From Symsagittifera roscoffensis (taxonomy: Eukaryota > Xenacoelomorpha > Acoela > Convolutidae), in assembly GCF_963678635.1 (NCBI RefSeq), contig NC_087070.1, forward strand, positions 25,168,007-25,232,006: 64,000 nucleotides of DNA, given 5' to 3'. Below are positions 10,840 through 22,960 of this stretch, in pieces; the first letter of the stretch is position 1, and each line of letters starts with the position of its first letter. Made by a program: the position numbers and the translations under genes. Under the pieces are notes generated by a model. The model saw only the letters and a list, made by a program, of their open reading frames with translations. It ran no database searches and had not been told where the DNA came from.

Positions 10840-11420
10840 ACCTGTCTTTATCAAACATAAATTTGAAAAAAGTGGATCTATTGGTAGTTTTTGCTTCGTC
10901 TAGAAAATCTGAAAGTTACATTCCTCTTTCGAAACTAGAAGTCAATCGAGTATATTTAGACTAGAAGTCTTTCGTAATTGAATAGTGCAATTTACTTTTA
11001 GCAGATGAAAATGAATTGACCTCAAATATTGTATATATGATTACAAGCAAAAAAAACATAGCCACTCGAAGATTGGAAAAGAGTAATGAACGCAAGTAAA
11101 CATTAAAAATACTAATTTTCCTGAAAAATCTGAACTTTTAAAATTCAAACAAAAAAGCTGCCCTTTCAGCTCTTTGAACTTCTAGAGCAGTTATGATTGG
11201 TGCTTTTTTGATAACATGAACCTAACTAGAGAAAACTGGATCATTATGTAAAGTTTTATATTCCGCTAGAAATCTATAAATTAAATTCCAAACTAGAAAT
11301 CGCTCACGTTTTTTTGCACCATTTCGTATTTGGAGAGTGCTATTTACGTCACTTTCAGCAGATGAATTTCAATTGAACTCAAAAAGTGCATATAAACCTT
11401 AGTGCCTTCATAAATGCATG
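10840..11420. repeat. Two adjacent copies of the dispersed repeat family
   Basis: About 10850-11010 is a partial copy and 11060-11420 a longer one. The longer copy is strikingly similar to 58585-58900 in the E-Syt intron: 'gattggaaaagagtaatgaa', 'gataacatgaacc', 'actagagaaaactggat', 'gtgctatttacgtcacttt', 'cagcagatgaatttcaattg'. All copies point the same way. No open frame is conserved, so it looks like a non-autonomous transposon. Confidence 0.6.
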
Positions 11421-12886
11421 ATTATGTAAGAACGAACATGTGTAGTTATTAGAGACTTTTAAGACTTTTCTTGAAAAAACTAAAATAAAAATCAGCAAGA
11501 CCTGTATAAGAGTCTTCACTACGTTCATTCCTCTTAAAAGCAAAAAAATCATCACGACCTTTATAAGAGTCTGAACAACGTAATTGATCTCGCTTTATCC
11601 GTGTTTGAAAATGCCCAGGTTGCGCCATCTGAAGTAATTTTCTCCAGGACCTTTTGCTGAAAAAGCTCTTCTTAAAGTAATGTGAATGTTTAAGCTCTTG
11701 GTGTAACTAAAACTAAGCGAAACGAGTTTTTTTGAGTTTGATATTTTTTTAAAATGTTTTTAACATGTTTTTCAACACTGATGTTTTTTAAAGATATTTT
11801 TCCTACCGTTGGGGAAAATTACTGCAGATGGTAACAACTGTCATTTTCAAAACATGACATTACGAAGCCAAACTGTGCACTCGACCCAAGCGACCCGGGC
11901 TGAGGTGCTCGACTCATGATTCGACCGTGTTCGACTCATGCTTCGACCCTGTTCGACTCTATCGACCCTGTTCGACTATTGTGTTCGTTCGACCGTCTTA
12001 ATTTGCGACAAAAATCGGACTCCGGTCAAAACATGAGTCGAACACCTCAACCCGGGCACCTTGGGTCGAGTCGGTCGAAAAAACTCCAACTCCTCAAGCC
12101 GAGCAGTACGAGAATGAATTGATAAAAGTATAATTAAGTTTTTCGTGGTCACTTTGAAAGTGCGGCGTTTTGAGAAAAGACAAAAGATTAACTCACTTTG
12201 CACGAGATCCGCTGATATAGGCTAAAACAAGATCAGAATGTTAAATGAGGCCGGTAAGTTGACGTGGCTTTCAGAAGACAACATATCTAGAATTGATGAG
12301 CAATTTAAAAAAAAACTACTTATATGAATAAAAGGTTTGAAACATATTGACTTTTTTCTTTCCCTGTTTCTCAGCCAACTTTTTTGTTCTTTTTATTTAT
12401 TCAACCTGAACATGAAACATGACTGAAAAAAGGATGTACTTTTGTGATTCATCTATGAAATATGGATGCAAGTTAATTTGACGCTAAATTGAGGAATCGT
12501 GACTGAATCAGAACATGCGATACTTTTTCCACCTATTCATAATGGATTCCAAGACTGCAAATACATATATCAGCGCTCATTTTTCTGTAGCAGATTCGAC
12601 CTCAGCAGAAAAATTTCAAACAAGGATGTTGCATTACACTACAAAAACTTCGGGAGAACTGTTCACAGCAAACCATAATTTTCATTTTTCATGGAGATCT
12701 TTTTGAGATTTTCAAATCTAAGGGCAGCTGCGCCATGAAAGAAAAACATTGAGAAAACTTACATTGAACCACACTTTTTTTTGATATTTGATTTTTTTTC
12801 TGATGAAAATCCAGCCAAAACAATGGAGCAGCAAATGAAAACTACGTAAACTTTGCTGATGGTGATTGCTGATTTTGATTTTTGCG
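11421..12886. other. Non-coding stretch with a GC-rich imperfect palindrome
   Basis: Arms at about 11879-11919 (ctcgacccaagcgacccggg, then ctgaggtgctcgactcatg) and 12032-12074 (catgagtcgaacacctcaac, then ccgggcaccttgggtcgag) are inverted copies. Between them 'ttcgaccctgttcgact'-like units repeat several times. The rest is featureless, apart from short frames that look like chance. Confidence 0.55.
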
Positions 12887-13220
12887 AGGGGGGCGGATTA
12901 TCAAAAAAAAATTGAAAATTTTAACGACCTTCTTTTTTTAGGTCGACCAAATTAATTTTCCGAGCTCTCCTAAAGCACTAAAAGACGCTGTTTTGAACAA
13001 ATTTTCTGCGCCGCAGGAAAATTTTTGAAAAAACGGGTCAAAAAAGTAATTTTTCGGCACTTTTTGGAAACTTTTGAATAAAAAATTGGTTGCCCTTCAA
13101 AGTTAGTATATATTGGCGCTGAAGGCAACTTCAGAAAAATTTTAGCGTCGTTCGGCCAAAAATGGATTTCTTAAAAAGTACCAAAGGGAGGACCCTTTGG
13201 GTAGGCAGGGGGTCGTATCT
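12887..13220. mobile_element. GC-ended MITE copy, inverted orientation
   Basis: It runs from 'gaggggggcggattatc' through 'aggtcgaccaaattaatttt', 'gagctctcctaaagcac', 'ctgcgccgcaggaaaat' and 'gttagtatatattggcgc' to 'ccctttgggtaggcaggggg'. Read in reverse these are the blocks of the 32516-32885 copy in the same order. Non-coding. Confidence 0.6.
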
Positions 13221-13394
13221 CCTCACATTCCAGACTGTATTATTTTGTTGAGCAAAGCTCTTTTTTGCGACTCCTTTTTTTTGGGTCTAGAAATTTCACG
13301 TGGTATCACTATTGCAGCCAAGTTTAGTCAGGCTGAGGTAGACCTGAAACTAGAGGTCAAGTGAGAGCTTGTCCTCACACACTATCATTGCCAT

Positions 13395-13464
13395 GGCATG
13401 GGATCGAAGACACGATCTAACGGTTTTAAAGTGAAAACCTTACCACTATGCTAAGTGCCTCCAA
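13395..13464 (-). other. tRNA-like relic / tRNA-derived element
   Basis: Minus strand: GGAGGCACTTAGCATAGTGG contains a perfect Pol III A box (TAGCATAGTGG, 13443-13453). It is followed by a GGTTTT/AAAACC hairpin in the anticodon-arm position and a B-box-like GTCTTCGATCCC. The acceptor ends do not pair and the anticodon loop is not 7 nt, so it is not a functional tRNA gene. A SINE head or tRNA pseudogene is more likely. Confidence 0.4.
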
Positions 13465-13679
13465 ATGCATGGGCCTCGTTCTTAAATTTTTTCGTTGAAA
13501 GACAAGGATAAATTGCGACGTTCTTGTTTTATAGAGTTATACCAAATCATTTAAGTTTCTAGCGCTGGCATTGAGCACAAACTCATGCTAGTTTGAAGGG
13601 TCTCATAGCGAAAAAAATGAACCAAAAGCTCTTTTGCTTGTAATAACAGAAAACAGCTTAATTGTTGTGATAAACTTCT

Positions 13680-16150
13680 TAAATAATTTCAGAGAGAAAG
13701 ATGTCTAGTTCAAATGATTCAATCGAAACTGAGGAACGGTTTCAAATATCCAAAAGGCAAATCTATTTGAAAACAATCTACTGAACCTGCGACTCCAAGA
13801 TCACACTCCGTTACCAAAAGCTAGTTCCAGTTCGAAAAGGTCTTGTGTGGTCCAATCAACGAAAATGAAAGTAAGAAGCTAAGTATCAACATCGAAGAGG
13901 CAGTTGAATATGCTATTAAAACAGCACTCACAAAAATATGGAGCATATGAATTTTGACCTGATGAATGAACTACTAGCAATTATAGCAAAACCAATACGA
14001 TTCTAACGTCCAAACCTCAAAAAAAATGAGAAGAAATCAAAAGAGATATGAAAAACAGCGAGCGAAAAAGCACTTAACAAATATTATGAGAGGCAGAACG
14101 AATGCAAAACTTACAATAGAAAAGACAACTTAGAAATTTTAGGCATAAAAACAACAACCATTAAAACTCGAAAAAAACTGTGGATAGACGTTCTTAACGC
14201 AAAGGTCGAGAAAATCACATTTCAAAATCCCTTAGTTTGCCAACCAAAACTGAATCGATCATCCCAATCATCGTGAAACTACCCATACACATTACCTAAG
14301 TTGATATCAAGAGCATGAAGAACATCTTGCGAGAAAACAGAAGATTGCAAACATCAAGTAATTCATAAATTGAAAATGCAAACATCGAGGCAATCTCAAA
14401 CATTGCAAACATCAAGGTAAACAAAATTTCAAAAATTCAACACCTTTCAAAATGATGATCAAGTTCATATAATTATTATCAGCTGTTTTTATCAAATGTT
14501 TTTGCTTCGATATTATCAGCTGTTTCTGCTACTAACGAGAGAACGATATATTATTAGTTGTTTTTCCTGCCAACGATAGAAACCCATCAACTGCGGTAAA
14601 ATCAACCGTCAAAACTAACAGTGATAATGATCTATCTTGCTGTTATGATAATTAGTTGCTTGAGTTTTCACTTCTACACCTTAAAACACTATCTGTAAAA
14701 CTTCGGTTTGAAAAATTTAGGGAAATGGTCTAACCCTTGAGCCTTCACTCGAAATTAAGTCTGAGTGAAACCTGCCTCAATGAAAAACAACACTTCAATT
14801 TACCTGACAAATGGTTTTAATCATTGCGTTTTGCACAATCTTAAGGGCATCAAGAGAAGGTGGAGTGATGATCCATTCACATGAAAATTGCAGTTTGCGA
14901 CCTCATTTAAGGAGGCTCTTTTCAGTGAGATCAAGAAAGGCGATTTTTAATCCAAAATTTGGCGTAAAAATTATTCAAACCAGAAACAAGTTTACCATTC
15001 ACTGAACACTAGAAAAGTTCCTTGAAATTAATACTGCACCCATTGAACCATATTGTATTGGGAATATTCAATCTCAATAAGTTTCATGAAGTAACTATCT
15101 CAACGCAAGAAAGTCTAATTGTTCTAAATGTTTTGTCGTTTCACTCACCAAAACATAAAAAATCACAATGCTCTTGTTTATCAACACAAAACAATTCCAG
15201 ATCATTACTCAAAATTAGAGAAACAGCGCATTTAAGAATTGATTCATCATTCAAAATTCGTGATACAGTTTTTCTTAGTAATTTCTCATGAACGTGAAAA
15301 CGAAATGAAGAATCAGTCTTAAGAACTTTGAAACACCTTTCGAAGACAATAGAAAGTCCTAACGAAGCTTTTGGTCAATTTAAGTCCTGAATAAGTTCTA
15401 AGCAAATCTTAAGCAGGTTCTGAAAATGTACTACGCAAGTATGCTCAGCTCAAACTATCTTTAACCCAAAATAAAGGTATAGGTACCCGCCCGGGTTTAA
15501 AAAAGGATTGAAAACTTCAAGGACGAGCGCTATGCAGCTCATAGAAAACAGAAATTAGAGCCTAGTGCAACTCGTTAACAATTGATTTCAAAAACTCAGG
15601 GAATTTATTTGTACTACTAAGAAAACTTATTAATGGAAAAAAACTTATTGGAGACTCAAGACGAGCATAAAAAATTATTATTGGTATAAATGTTAAAACG
15701 GGGTTTTGGCTTATGCGTCAACAGACAAAACGAAATTAGAAACAATTGAACTTAAAATTAAACGTCTTCTAAAAATTATTTGTTTTAAGAGAAGAAACGA
15801 AAGCATCGAAGAACTGAGACAAAAACGCAAAATATACTTCGTAAAGGAATTACAAATCTATGAATTATTAAAGTTACTATGTAAGGTTTTGAGAAAAGAG
15901 TGCATATCGGCCATTGTCCAGGAAGCTGTAACTGAAAAAAATTTGAATTAAATTTTGAATAAGAGAGTTTTAGCTAGGCAGATACCTGTGCAATCAAAGG
16001 GTAATCAAAAAACTTCTGTAAACGTTAGAATTAGAAAACTTTTCAACTTTGTACTAAAATACTACCCAGATTTTGTAACTAAGATTCAGAGCTGCACACA
16101 ATATCAATTACAAATCTTCAACCATGAGTTTTTGGAAACTTTATTTTAGG
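13680..16150 (+). mobile_element. Decayed non-LTR retrotransposon (LINE) relic
   Basis: Pieces appear in LINE order but in broken frames. Near 14095-14160 there is an ORF1-like stretch (YNRKDNLEILGI, resembling the conserved YSRRNNLEIHGI motif of L1/CR1-type ORF1 proteins). Near 14750-14815 there is an endonuclease-like SETCLN...LPDKW, and at 14850 a short SREGGVMI resembling the GGGVAI strand of APE-type endonucleases. At 15706-16149 a long frame interrupted by one stop reads KIKRLLKIICFKRRNESIEE..., which resembles the tail of CR1/Jockey-type reverse-transcriptase proteins. The reverse-transcriptase core is missing. Stops and frameshifts show it is dead. Confidence 0.5.
15706..16149 (+). 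pseudogene. LINE ORF2 C-terminal remnant
   Basis: Two consecutive in-frame segments (15706-15951 and 15955-16149) are separated by one stop codon. The first holds the pattern 'ELKIKRLLKIICF-KRR', followed by a Leu/Lys-rich helix-like stretch ending CKVLRKE. The second holds VNVRIRKLFNFVLKYYPDF. This resembles the region after the thumb in CR1/L2/Jockey ORF2 proteins, which carries the 'QKRALRII' and 'YNTR' landmarks. It lacks any upstream palm domain in this copy. The match is by motif memory only. Confidence 0.4.
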
Positions 16151-17093
16151 AAATTATCAACTGTTTAAAGTCATTTTTGAGTAGAATCAGTATTTAAAAA
16201 TAAAAAATTTGCTGTCAAGGGTAGGTATACTGCTGAAATTTTCCCCTTTTTTCGCTTCAAAATTTTTATTTTCCTCTTTAAATCATTAAATCTTTTTTTT
16301 TGATTTCTTGATTAACTATCGATATTAAAAATAACAGAAGTCATAGCAGGATCAGAGGCGCCTGAAAACTGGCTGCATAATTCCACGGCGTTCTCGCAAT
16401 GTGATTTCGTTTGTTTGTAAATGTAATAATTTTTACAATGAATGGAATCTAATTTGCAAACAATTTATTATTATGATTATTATAAAAATCTATCACGAGT
16501 GCGAGCACCGCTTTTAAACTAACTCATGCTTGCAAGTAGAAAAAAAATCTCAAGATATTCTTGATACGTTCCTGATTTCCTTGTTAACTGAATCTGAATT
16601 TCTGAGTTATCTCGTAGCTTGATGAAAAATCAACATTGGCGGTTGACATCAAAGTTCAAAATTATTTAAATCTTCTAAGATTGTTGTTGCATCCATTCGA
16701 CCAAGTAATATCTCCCATTTACAAATATCTCTCATTCCCATTCACAAAGATAAACCTCGTCAAAAAAAAAACAATTACTGAATTTTTCTCGGCTTATTCT
16801 TTCAAGCAATATTTATAAAAGGGCAAATTATGACGGAGAAATGACGGAGATAATGAAGGTGAAAAACTCTCGTTGCTTTATAGTAAAAAGTTTGGTTTTT
16901 GAAGAAAACTAGCACAACAGATGCTGCAGCTAAAATAGTCGAACAACTAAGAATAAACGACTCTCGAGATAAAAAAAATTATGTACTTTTTTTTCTGGAT
17001 CTCAAGAAAATTTAAAAAACCCTTGATCATTAATTACTTCTGATATGACTTGAACCCTATGTTATGCGCGGTAATTGTGTTGTGGTTTGACAC
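16151..17093. other. AT-rich stretch, nothing recognised
   Basis: No splice-bounded open block, repeat copy or RNA motif was found. Only short frames typical of AT-rich DNA are present. Confidence 0.5.
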
Positions 17094-17096
17094 TTC

Positions 17097-17493
17097 TTTA
17101 GGCGGTCGTAATTATAGCGTTGAAGTTAATGGTACCTTGTCCGAATAGAAAAAATGACTTGTGGTTCAACCCAAGTTTCTAATTTAGGATTTTGTTTATT
17201 ACAAAAATGACCTTCCTCACCATCTCAATCAGAAGAAGTCGTTTTTTTTTGCTGATGACACTAAATTAAAGGCCAAAAGTTGCCAGATTACAAGCATTCG
17301 AGAACATATGGATAACGTTGACAGCTGTTTTCACGCCAACAAATTAAAAACTCAGATGAAAACAAAATTTCTTTCCAATTCTTGTTTTAATATAATTTTT
17401 TCCCCCAAATTAACATACAATCAGTGTGCAAAATTCAAGGTATTCAGACCGTTTAATAATTATTGGTTTGTGAAACTCATATCAGATACGTAA
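17097..17493 (+). pseudogene. LINE reverse-transcriptase fragment, copy 1
   Basis: At 17248-17259 the frame reads FADD, the reverse-transcriptase catalytic motif, continuing FADDTKLKAK and then CFHANKLKTQMKTKF. This matches the 'ADDT-L' to 'ANKL-LN--KTKF' spacing of CR1/L2/Jockey-type enzymes. Just upstream, in shifted frames, are NYSVEVNGTLSE, TCGSTQVSNLGF (degenerate GVPQGSxLGP motif) and KNDLPHHL (degenerate INDLP motif). The block is frameshifted with in-frame stops, so it is not functional. The duplication boundary coincides with the start of this fragment. Confidence 0.65.
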
Positions 17494-17737
17494 TTAACAG
17501 TGTGCATCTATTTCAAAACTAAGGCAATGTGTCCCAAAATCTCAATTGATACAAAACAGCAGCTGCAATTTTGTTCCAATAATTCAAAGTGGTGTTCTGG
17601 TATATTGCCGTTGCTGTCAAAGCTCACTCGATTGTTAGTTGCTTCCGCAAAAGAAAAATAATTAAAATTATGTATAATCAATTAATCAAGCCATAAGAGA
17701 GCCGCAAGGACCCCTTTTCAAAATACAATTTATTATT

Positions 17738-18245
17738 GTTCCGACTTTCGATACGAGAGTAACGGAATATTTGTGCTCGGGGTGGGTTTTTTTTTCTTCA
17801 GACAAATTTCGACTTTTTAACTAGCCATTTTTGACGGAATTTTCTTATATCATTCGAAAGCTATTGTTGTCTTGAGCTTAAATTTGAAAAGATATTTCAC
17901 CTGTGAGCATTTTTCTTAAAGTTATGAGGGTTTAAAGATTGCCATTTTGGCCAATTTGGGACAACTAACGCGCGATGTATTTCGCGCTATTAACGCGTAA
18001 GCGGAGAGTTAATCCGTCTTAGAAATCGTTCCAAATTGGTTGAAAGAAGCTTATTTGCCATAATAGATTTGTTACAAGGAGCGAAATCTAATGTTTTGCA
18101 CTCTATATGGCGTGTGGGGGGATGATTTTCATAGAAAAACTTTCAAATTTTAGAAAAAAAAAATTTCATTTTATTTTGTTTCATTTAATTTTTTTATATT
18201 GTTTGTGTTATTACTGCTCCATAAACGTTTAAAGGCAGTCGGAAC
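17738..18245. mobile_element. Repeat with inverted GTTCCGACT ends, copy 3 (inverted relative to 5846-6291)
   Basis: It begins gttccgactttcg and ends ggcagtcggaac, beside a short hairpin 'agggcttcgccct'. The order of interior blocks matches the reverse complement of 5846-6291, showing the family is dispersed and not confined to the first tandem array. Non-coding. Confidence 0.45.
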
Positions 18246-20028
18246 TTTCAGGGCTTCGCCCTGATTCGAGCAGTCTTGTCTAACTTTAACTTGCATTTTT
18301 ACGAACAACTTGAGTTTGTACTGCGTTCAATCAAGAGATTACACTCAAATGATATCCTAAACGACCTATCATTTTTTGAAATTGAAATGCTTATGAACCA
18401 CTATAAAAAAAAGCTTGAGTGTTTATCTATACGATATCTATAACTTTTGCAAACTGATGATTTAACGAAATTTGTCTTTAACCTATAAAAATATATAATG
18501 ATCTTGTTTTCAATTTTTTAAAACAATAATCAGTGGTTAAATGCTACAAACTTACGATTTTAGGCAACATTTCACCTGTTAAAATATGAAGCCTCAGAAG
18601 CTTCTGGCTTAAAAAATATAGCCATTCTTCAAAATTCTAAAGATATGCGTAAATTTTGCAGCAAAATTTTTTAAAAAGATATCTGAAAAACTTAAGAAAA
18701 CAGAAAAATATAAGAAAATGTCTTTGTTTTTTTTTCCTGCAGTGATTCGTTATTTTTTTATTGATTGTTCCAAAAATTTGTTGCTCACTTATTTTTCCTA
18801 CAACTTGAAACATCTTGATTTCATCTCTCATCTCGAGATTTCATTTTAACTTTTTTGATGAAATATTTTCATGTTTTACATCTTTCAGCGCGTTTCTATT
18901 ACAAGCATTTAAGGGGAATGCGAACTGATTTTCTGAAGCCAATGAATGTCTTGTATTATTTTGCTTTTGTGTATTATTCAACTGGAAGGTGTTCAACTGC
19001 ATTGCTGTTCTGATCACAACAATGGTTCTGGTAAACAATTCAACCATCCGCCAACTCAACCATCTTTGAAAAACATATTTTTTCTGCATGAAGAAGGCCT
19101 TAGGTAGACAAAAGCTACCCTATGATATATTTCAAGCTCAAAACTGAAACATGCATCTCACACAACACCAGACAAAAGCGGTTGATAACTACTCAGGTAT
19201 AAGCAGCATCAAGTTACGCCGAAAACGACAATGAGATATAGCAGCAGCTGTATTAGCGATGATAAATAAATAACTGGCTCGACTCAGAAAATTTGTTGCG
19301 AAACACTGCAACTGAGGACTAGCTTTGTTCCTGTTTTCTCCGTAAACTAAAAAGTTGTTTTTTGCTCGTAAATTTTTTTCTGAAAAATTTTGGGTTTTAT
19401 TTGCAACCAAACACAAGTGAAAAAGACCTTGGTTACTGAAAGCACCAAATGTTGGACAGTCTGACATTTACGATGCGTAAAAAAGACCTGAATTGTCTTC
19501 CAGATGTCTTTCACAAATGATATAACAAAAGTAACAAACTTTTAATTTTTGGCAAAATTTTTCAATAATAATTATTCTAAATTTCTGAATTTTCAAATTA
19601 TCAGACCTTGATCAAGGCATACATAAACACGCCATACAAAAGAAATAGAAATTTTCAGCGTTTTTGAAAAAAAAAATTAAGTGAAAAGAAAAAAAAAGCC
19701 AATAGTATCGTATCGTATCTATATTATCGTATCCAGCACACAAAAAATTAAGTTTTGCATGCAAAAAAAGTTTTCGGAAAATGTTTGTTTGCGTACAAAA
19801 TTCGATTTGCTGTTGAAAAAAAAAACAAAAAATAATGTCGGGCAAAATTTCAAAATTACTTGAAAAAGTTTTTGTGTCGCCATCAAAAAGAGCCGGTCAT
19901 TTCCATATATATAAACTGTATTGAAACCTTTTTTTTTCAAAAAAAAACATTTTAAATCAGTTTTTTTTTGTCACCAGTCTGTTCAACTGTTCTCAAAAAG
20001 CTGCAGAAATAATTTAAATTTTTTTTTC

Positions 20029-20425
20029 TTTAGGCGGTCGTAATTATAGCGTTGAAGTTAATGGTACCTTGTCCGAATAGAAAAAATGACTTGTGGTTCA
20101 ACCCAAGTTTCTAATTTAGGATTTTGTTTATTACAAAAATGACCTTCCTCACCATCTCAATCAGAAGAAGTCGTTTTTTTTTGCTGATGACACTAAATTA
20201 AAGGCCAAAAGTTGCCAGATTACAAGCATTCGAGAACATATGGATAACGTTGACAGCTGTTTTCACGCCAACAAATTAAAAACTCAGATGAAAACAAAAT
20301 TTCTTTCCAATTCTTGTTTTAATATAATTTTTTCCCCCAAATTAACATACAATCAGTGTGCAAAATTCAAGGTATTCAGACCGTTTAATAATTATTGGTT
20401 TGTGAAACTCATATCAGATACGTAA
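20029..20425 (+). pseudogene. LINE reverse-transcriptase fragment, copy 2
   Basis: Duplicate of 17097-17493, with FADD at 20180-20191 and the same frameshifts and stops. This shows the LINE fragment was already broken before the duplication. Confidence 0.65.
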
Positions 20426-20669
20426 TTAACAGTGTGCATCTATTTCAAAACTAAGGCAATGTGTCCCAAAATCTCAATTGATACAAAACAGCAGCTGCAA
20501 TTTTGTTCCAATAATTCAAAGTGGTGTTCTGGTATATTGCCGTTGCTGTCAAAGCTCACTCGATTGTTAGTTGCTTCCGCAAAAGAAAAATAATTAAAAT
20601 TATGTATAATCAATTAATCAAGCCATAAGAGAGCCGCAAGGACCCCTTTTCAAAATACAATTTATTATT

Positions 20670-21176
20670 GTTCCGACTTTCGATACGAGAGTAACGGAAT
20701 ATTTGTGCTCGGGGTGGGTTTTTTTTTCTTCAGACAAATTTCGACTTTTTAACTAGCCATTTTTGACGGAATTTTCTTATATCATTCGAAAGCTATTGTT
20801 GTCTTGAGCTTAAATTTGAAAAGATATTTCACCTGTGATCATTTTTCTTAAAGTTATGAGGGTTTAAAGATTGCCATTTTGGCCAATTTGGGACAACTAA
20901 CGCGCGATGTATTTCGCGCTATTAACGCGTAAGCGGAGAGTTAATCCGTCTTAGAAATCGTTCCAAATTGGTTGAAAGAAGCTTATTTGCCATAATAGAT
21001 TTGTTACAAGGAGCGAAATCTATTGTTTTGCACTCTATATGGCGTGTGGGGGGATGATTTTCATAGAAGAACTTTCAAATTTTAGAAAAAAAAATTTCAT
21101 TTTATTTTGTTTCATTTAATTTTTTTATATTGTTTGTGTTATTACTGCTCCATAAACGTTTAAAGGCAGTCGGAAC
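20670..21176. mobile_element. Repeat with inverted GTTCCGACT ends, copy 4
   Basis: Copy of 17738-18245 carried along in unit 2 of the duplication. Confidence 0.45.
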
Positions 21177-22960
21177 TTTCAGGGCTTCGCCCTGATTCGA
21201 GCAGTCTTGTCTAACTTTAACTTGCATTTTTACGAACAACTTGAGTTTGTACTGCGTTCAATCAAGAGATTACACTCAAATGATATCCTAAACGACCTAT
21301 CATTTTTTGAAATTGAAATGCTTATGAACCACTATAAAAAAAAGCTTGAGTGTTTATCTATACGATATCTATAACTTTTGCAAACTGATGATTTAACGAA
21401 ATTTGTCTTTAACCTATAAAAATATATAATGATCTTGTTTTCAATTTTTTAAAACAATAATCAGTGGTTAAATGCTACAAACTTACGATTTTAGGCAACA
21501 TTTCACCTGTTAAAATATGAAGCCTCAGAAGCTTCTGGCTTAAAAAATATAGCCATTCTTCAAAATTCTAAAGATATGCGTAAATTTTGCAGCAAAATTT
21601 TTTAAAAAGATATCTGAAAAACTTCAGAAAACAGAAAAATATAAGAAAATGTCTTTGTTTTTTTTTCCTGCAGTGATTCGTTATTTTTTTATTGATTGTT
21701 CCAAAAATTTGTTGCTCACTTATTTTTCCTACAACTTGAAACATCTTGATTTCATCTCTCATCTCGAGATTTCATTTTAACTTTTTTGATGAAATATTTT
21801 CATGTTTTACATCTTTCAGCGCGTTTCTATTACAAGCATTTAAGGGGAATGCGAACTGATTTTCTGAAGCCAATGAATGTCTTGTATTATTTTGCTTTTG
21901 TGTATTATTCAACTGGAAGGTGTTCAACTGCATTGCTGTTCTGATCACAACAATGGTTCTGGTAAACAATTCAACCATCCGCCAACTCAACCATCTTTGA
22001 AAAACATATTTTTTCTGCATGAAGAAGGCCTTAGGTAGACAAAAGCTACCCTATGATATATTTCAAGCTCAAAACTGAAACATGCATCTCACACAACACC
22101 AGACAAAAGCGGTTGATAACTACTCAGGTATAAGCAGCATCAAGTTACGCCGAAAACGACAATGAGATATAGCAGCAGCTGTATTAGCGATGATAAATAA
22201 ATAACTGGCTCGACTCAGAAAATTTGTTGCGAAACACTGCAACTGAGGACTAGCTTTGTTCCTGTTTTCTCCGTAAACTAAAAAGTTGTTTTTTGCTCGT
22301 AAATTTTTTTTCTGAAAAATTTTGGGTTTTATTTGCAACCAAACACAAGTGAAAAAGACCTTGGTTACTGAAAGCACCAAAGGTTGGACAGTCTGACATT
22401 TACGATGCGTAAAAAAGACCTGAATTGTCTTCCAGCTGTCTTTCACAAATGATATAACAAAAGTAACAAACTTTTAATTTTTGGCAAAATTTTTCAATAA
22501 TAATTATTCTAAATTTCTGAATTTTCAAATTATCAGACCTTGATCAAGGCATACATAAACACGCCATACAAAAGAAATAGAAATTTTCAGCGTTTTTGAA
22601 AAAAAAAATTAAGTGAAAAGAAAAAAAAAGCCAATAGTATCGTATCGTATCTATATTATCGTATCCAGCACACAAAAAATTAAGTTTTGCATGCAAAAAA
22701 AGTTTTCGGAAAATGTTTGTTTGCGTACAAAATTCGATTTGCTGTTGAAAAAAAAAACAAAAAATAATGTCGGGCAAAATTTCAAAATTACTTGAAAAAG
22801 TTTTTGTGTCGCCATCAAAAAGAGCCGGTCATTTCCATATATATAAACTGTATTGAAACCTTTTTTTTCAAAAAAAAAACATTTTAAATCAGTTTTTTTT
22901 TGTCACCAGTCTGTTCAACTGTTCTCAAAAAGCTGCAGAAATAATTTAAATTTTTTTTTC

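Larger units (their letters stand above)
17094..20026. repeat. 2.93-kb tandem duplication, unit 1
   Basis: Unit 1 begins ctttaggcggtcgtaatta and ends in a T-run after 'aataatttaaattttttt'. Unit 2 follows directly with an offset of 2932 bp. Only scattered single-base differences were noticed (for example gagcattttt/gatcattttt near 17905/20837, tctaatgtt/tctattgtt near 18090/21021, ttaagaaaac/ttcagaaaac near 18693/21624), plus one-base length changes in homopolymers. The event is therefore recent, or this is an assembly duplication. Confidence 0.92.
20027..22960. repeat. 2.93-kb tandem duplication, unit 2
   Basis: Second unit of the duplication described for 17094-20026. It ends in the T-run at 22951-22960, after which sequence diverges ('ctcgaaaatgaatg'). 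Between 19330-19960 (and 22260-22890) the unit contains a segment that reappears inverted at 56210-56890. Confidence 0.92.

Noticed and set aside
17308-22795. Repeated frames in the 2.93-kb units as paralogous genes
   Set aside because: Their repetition follows from DNA duplication. The only recognisable protein content is the broken LINE reverse-transcriptase fragment.
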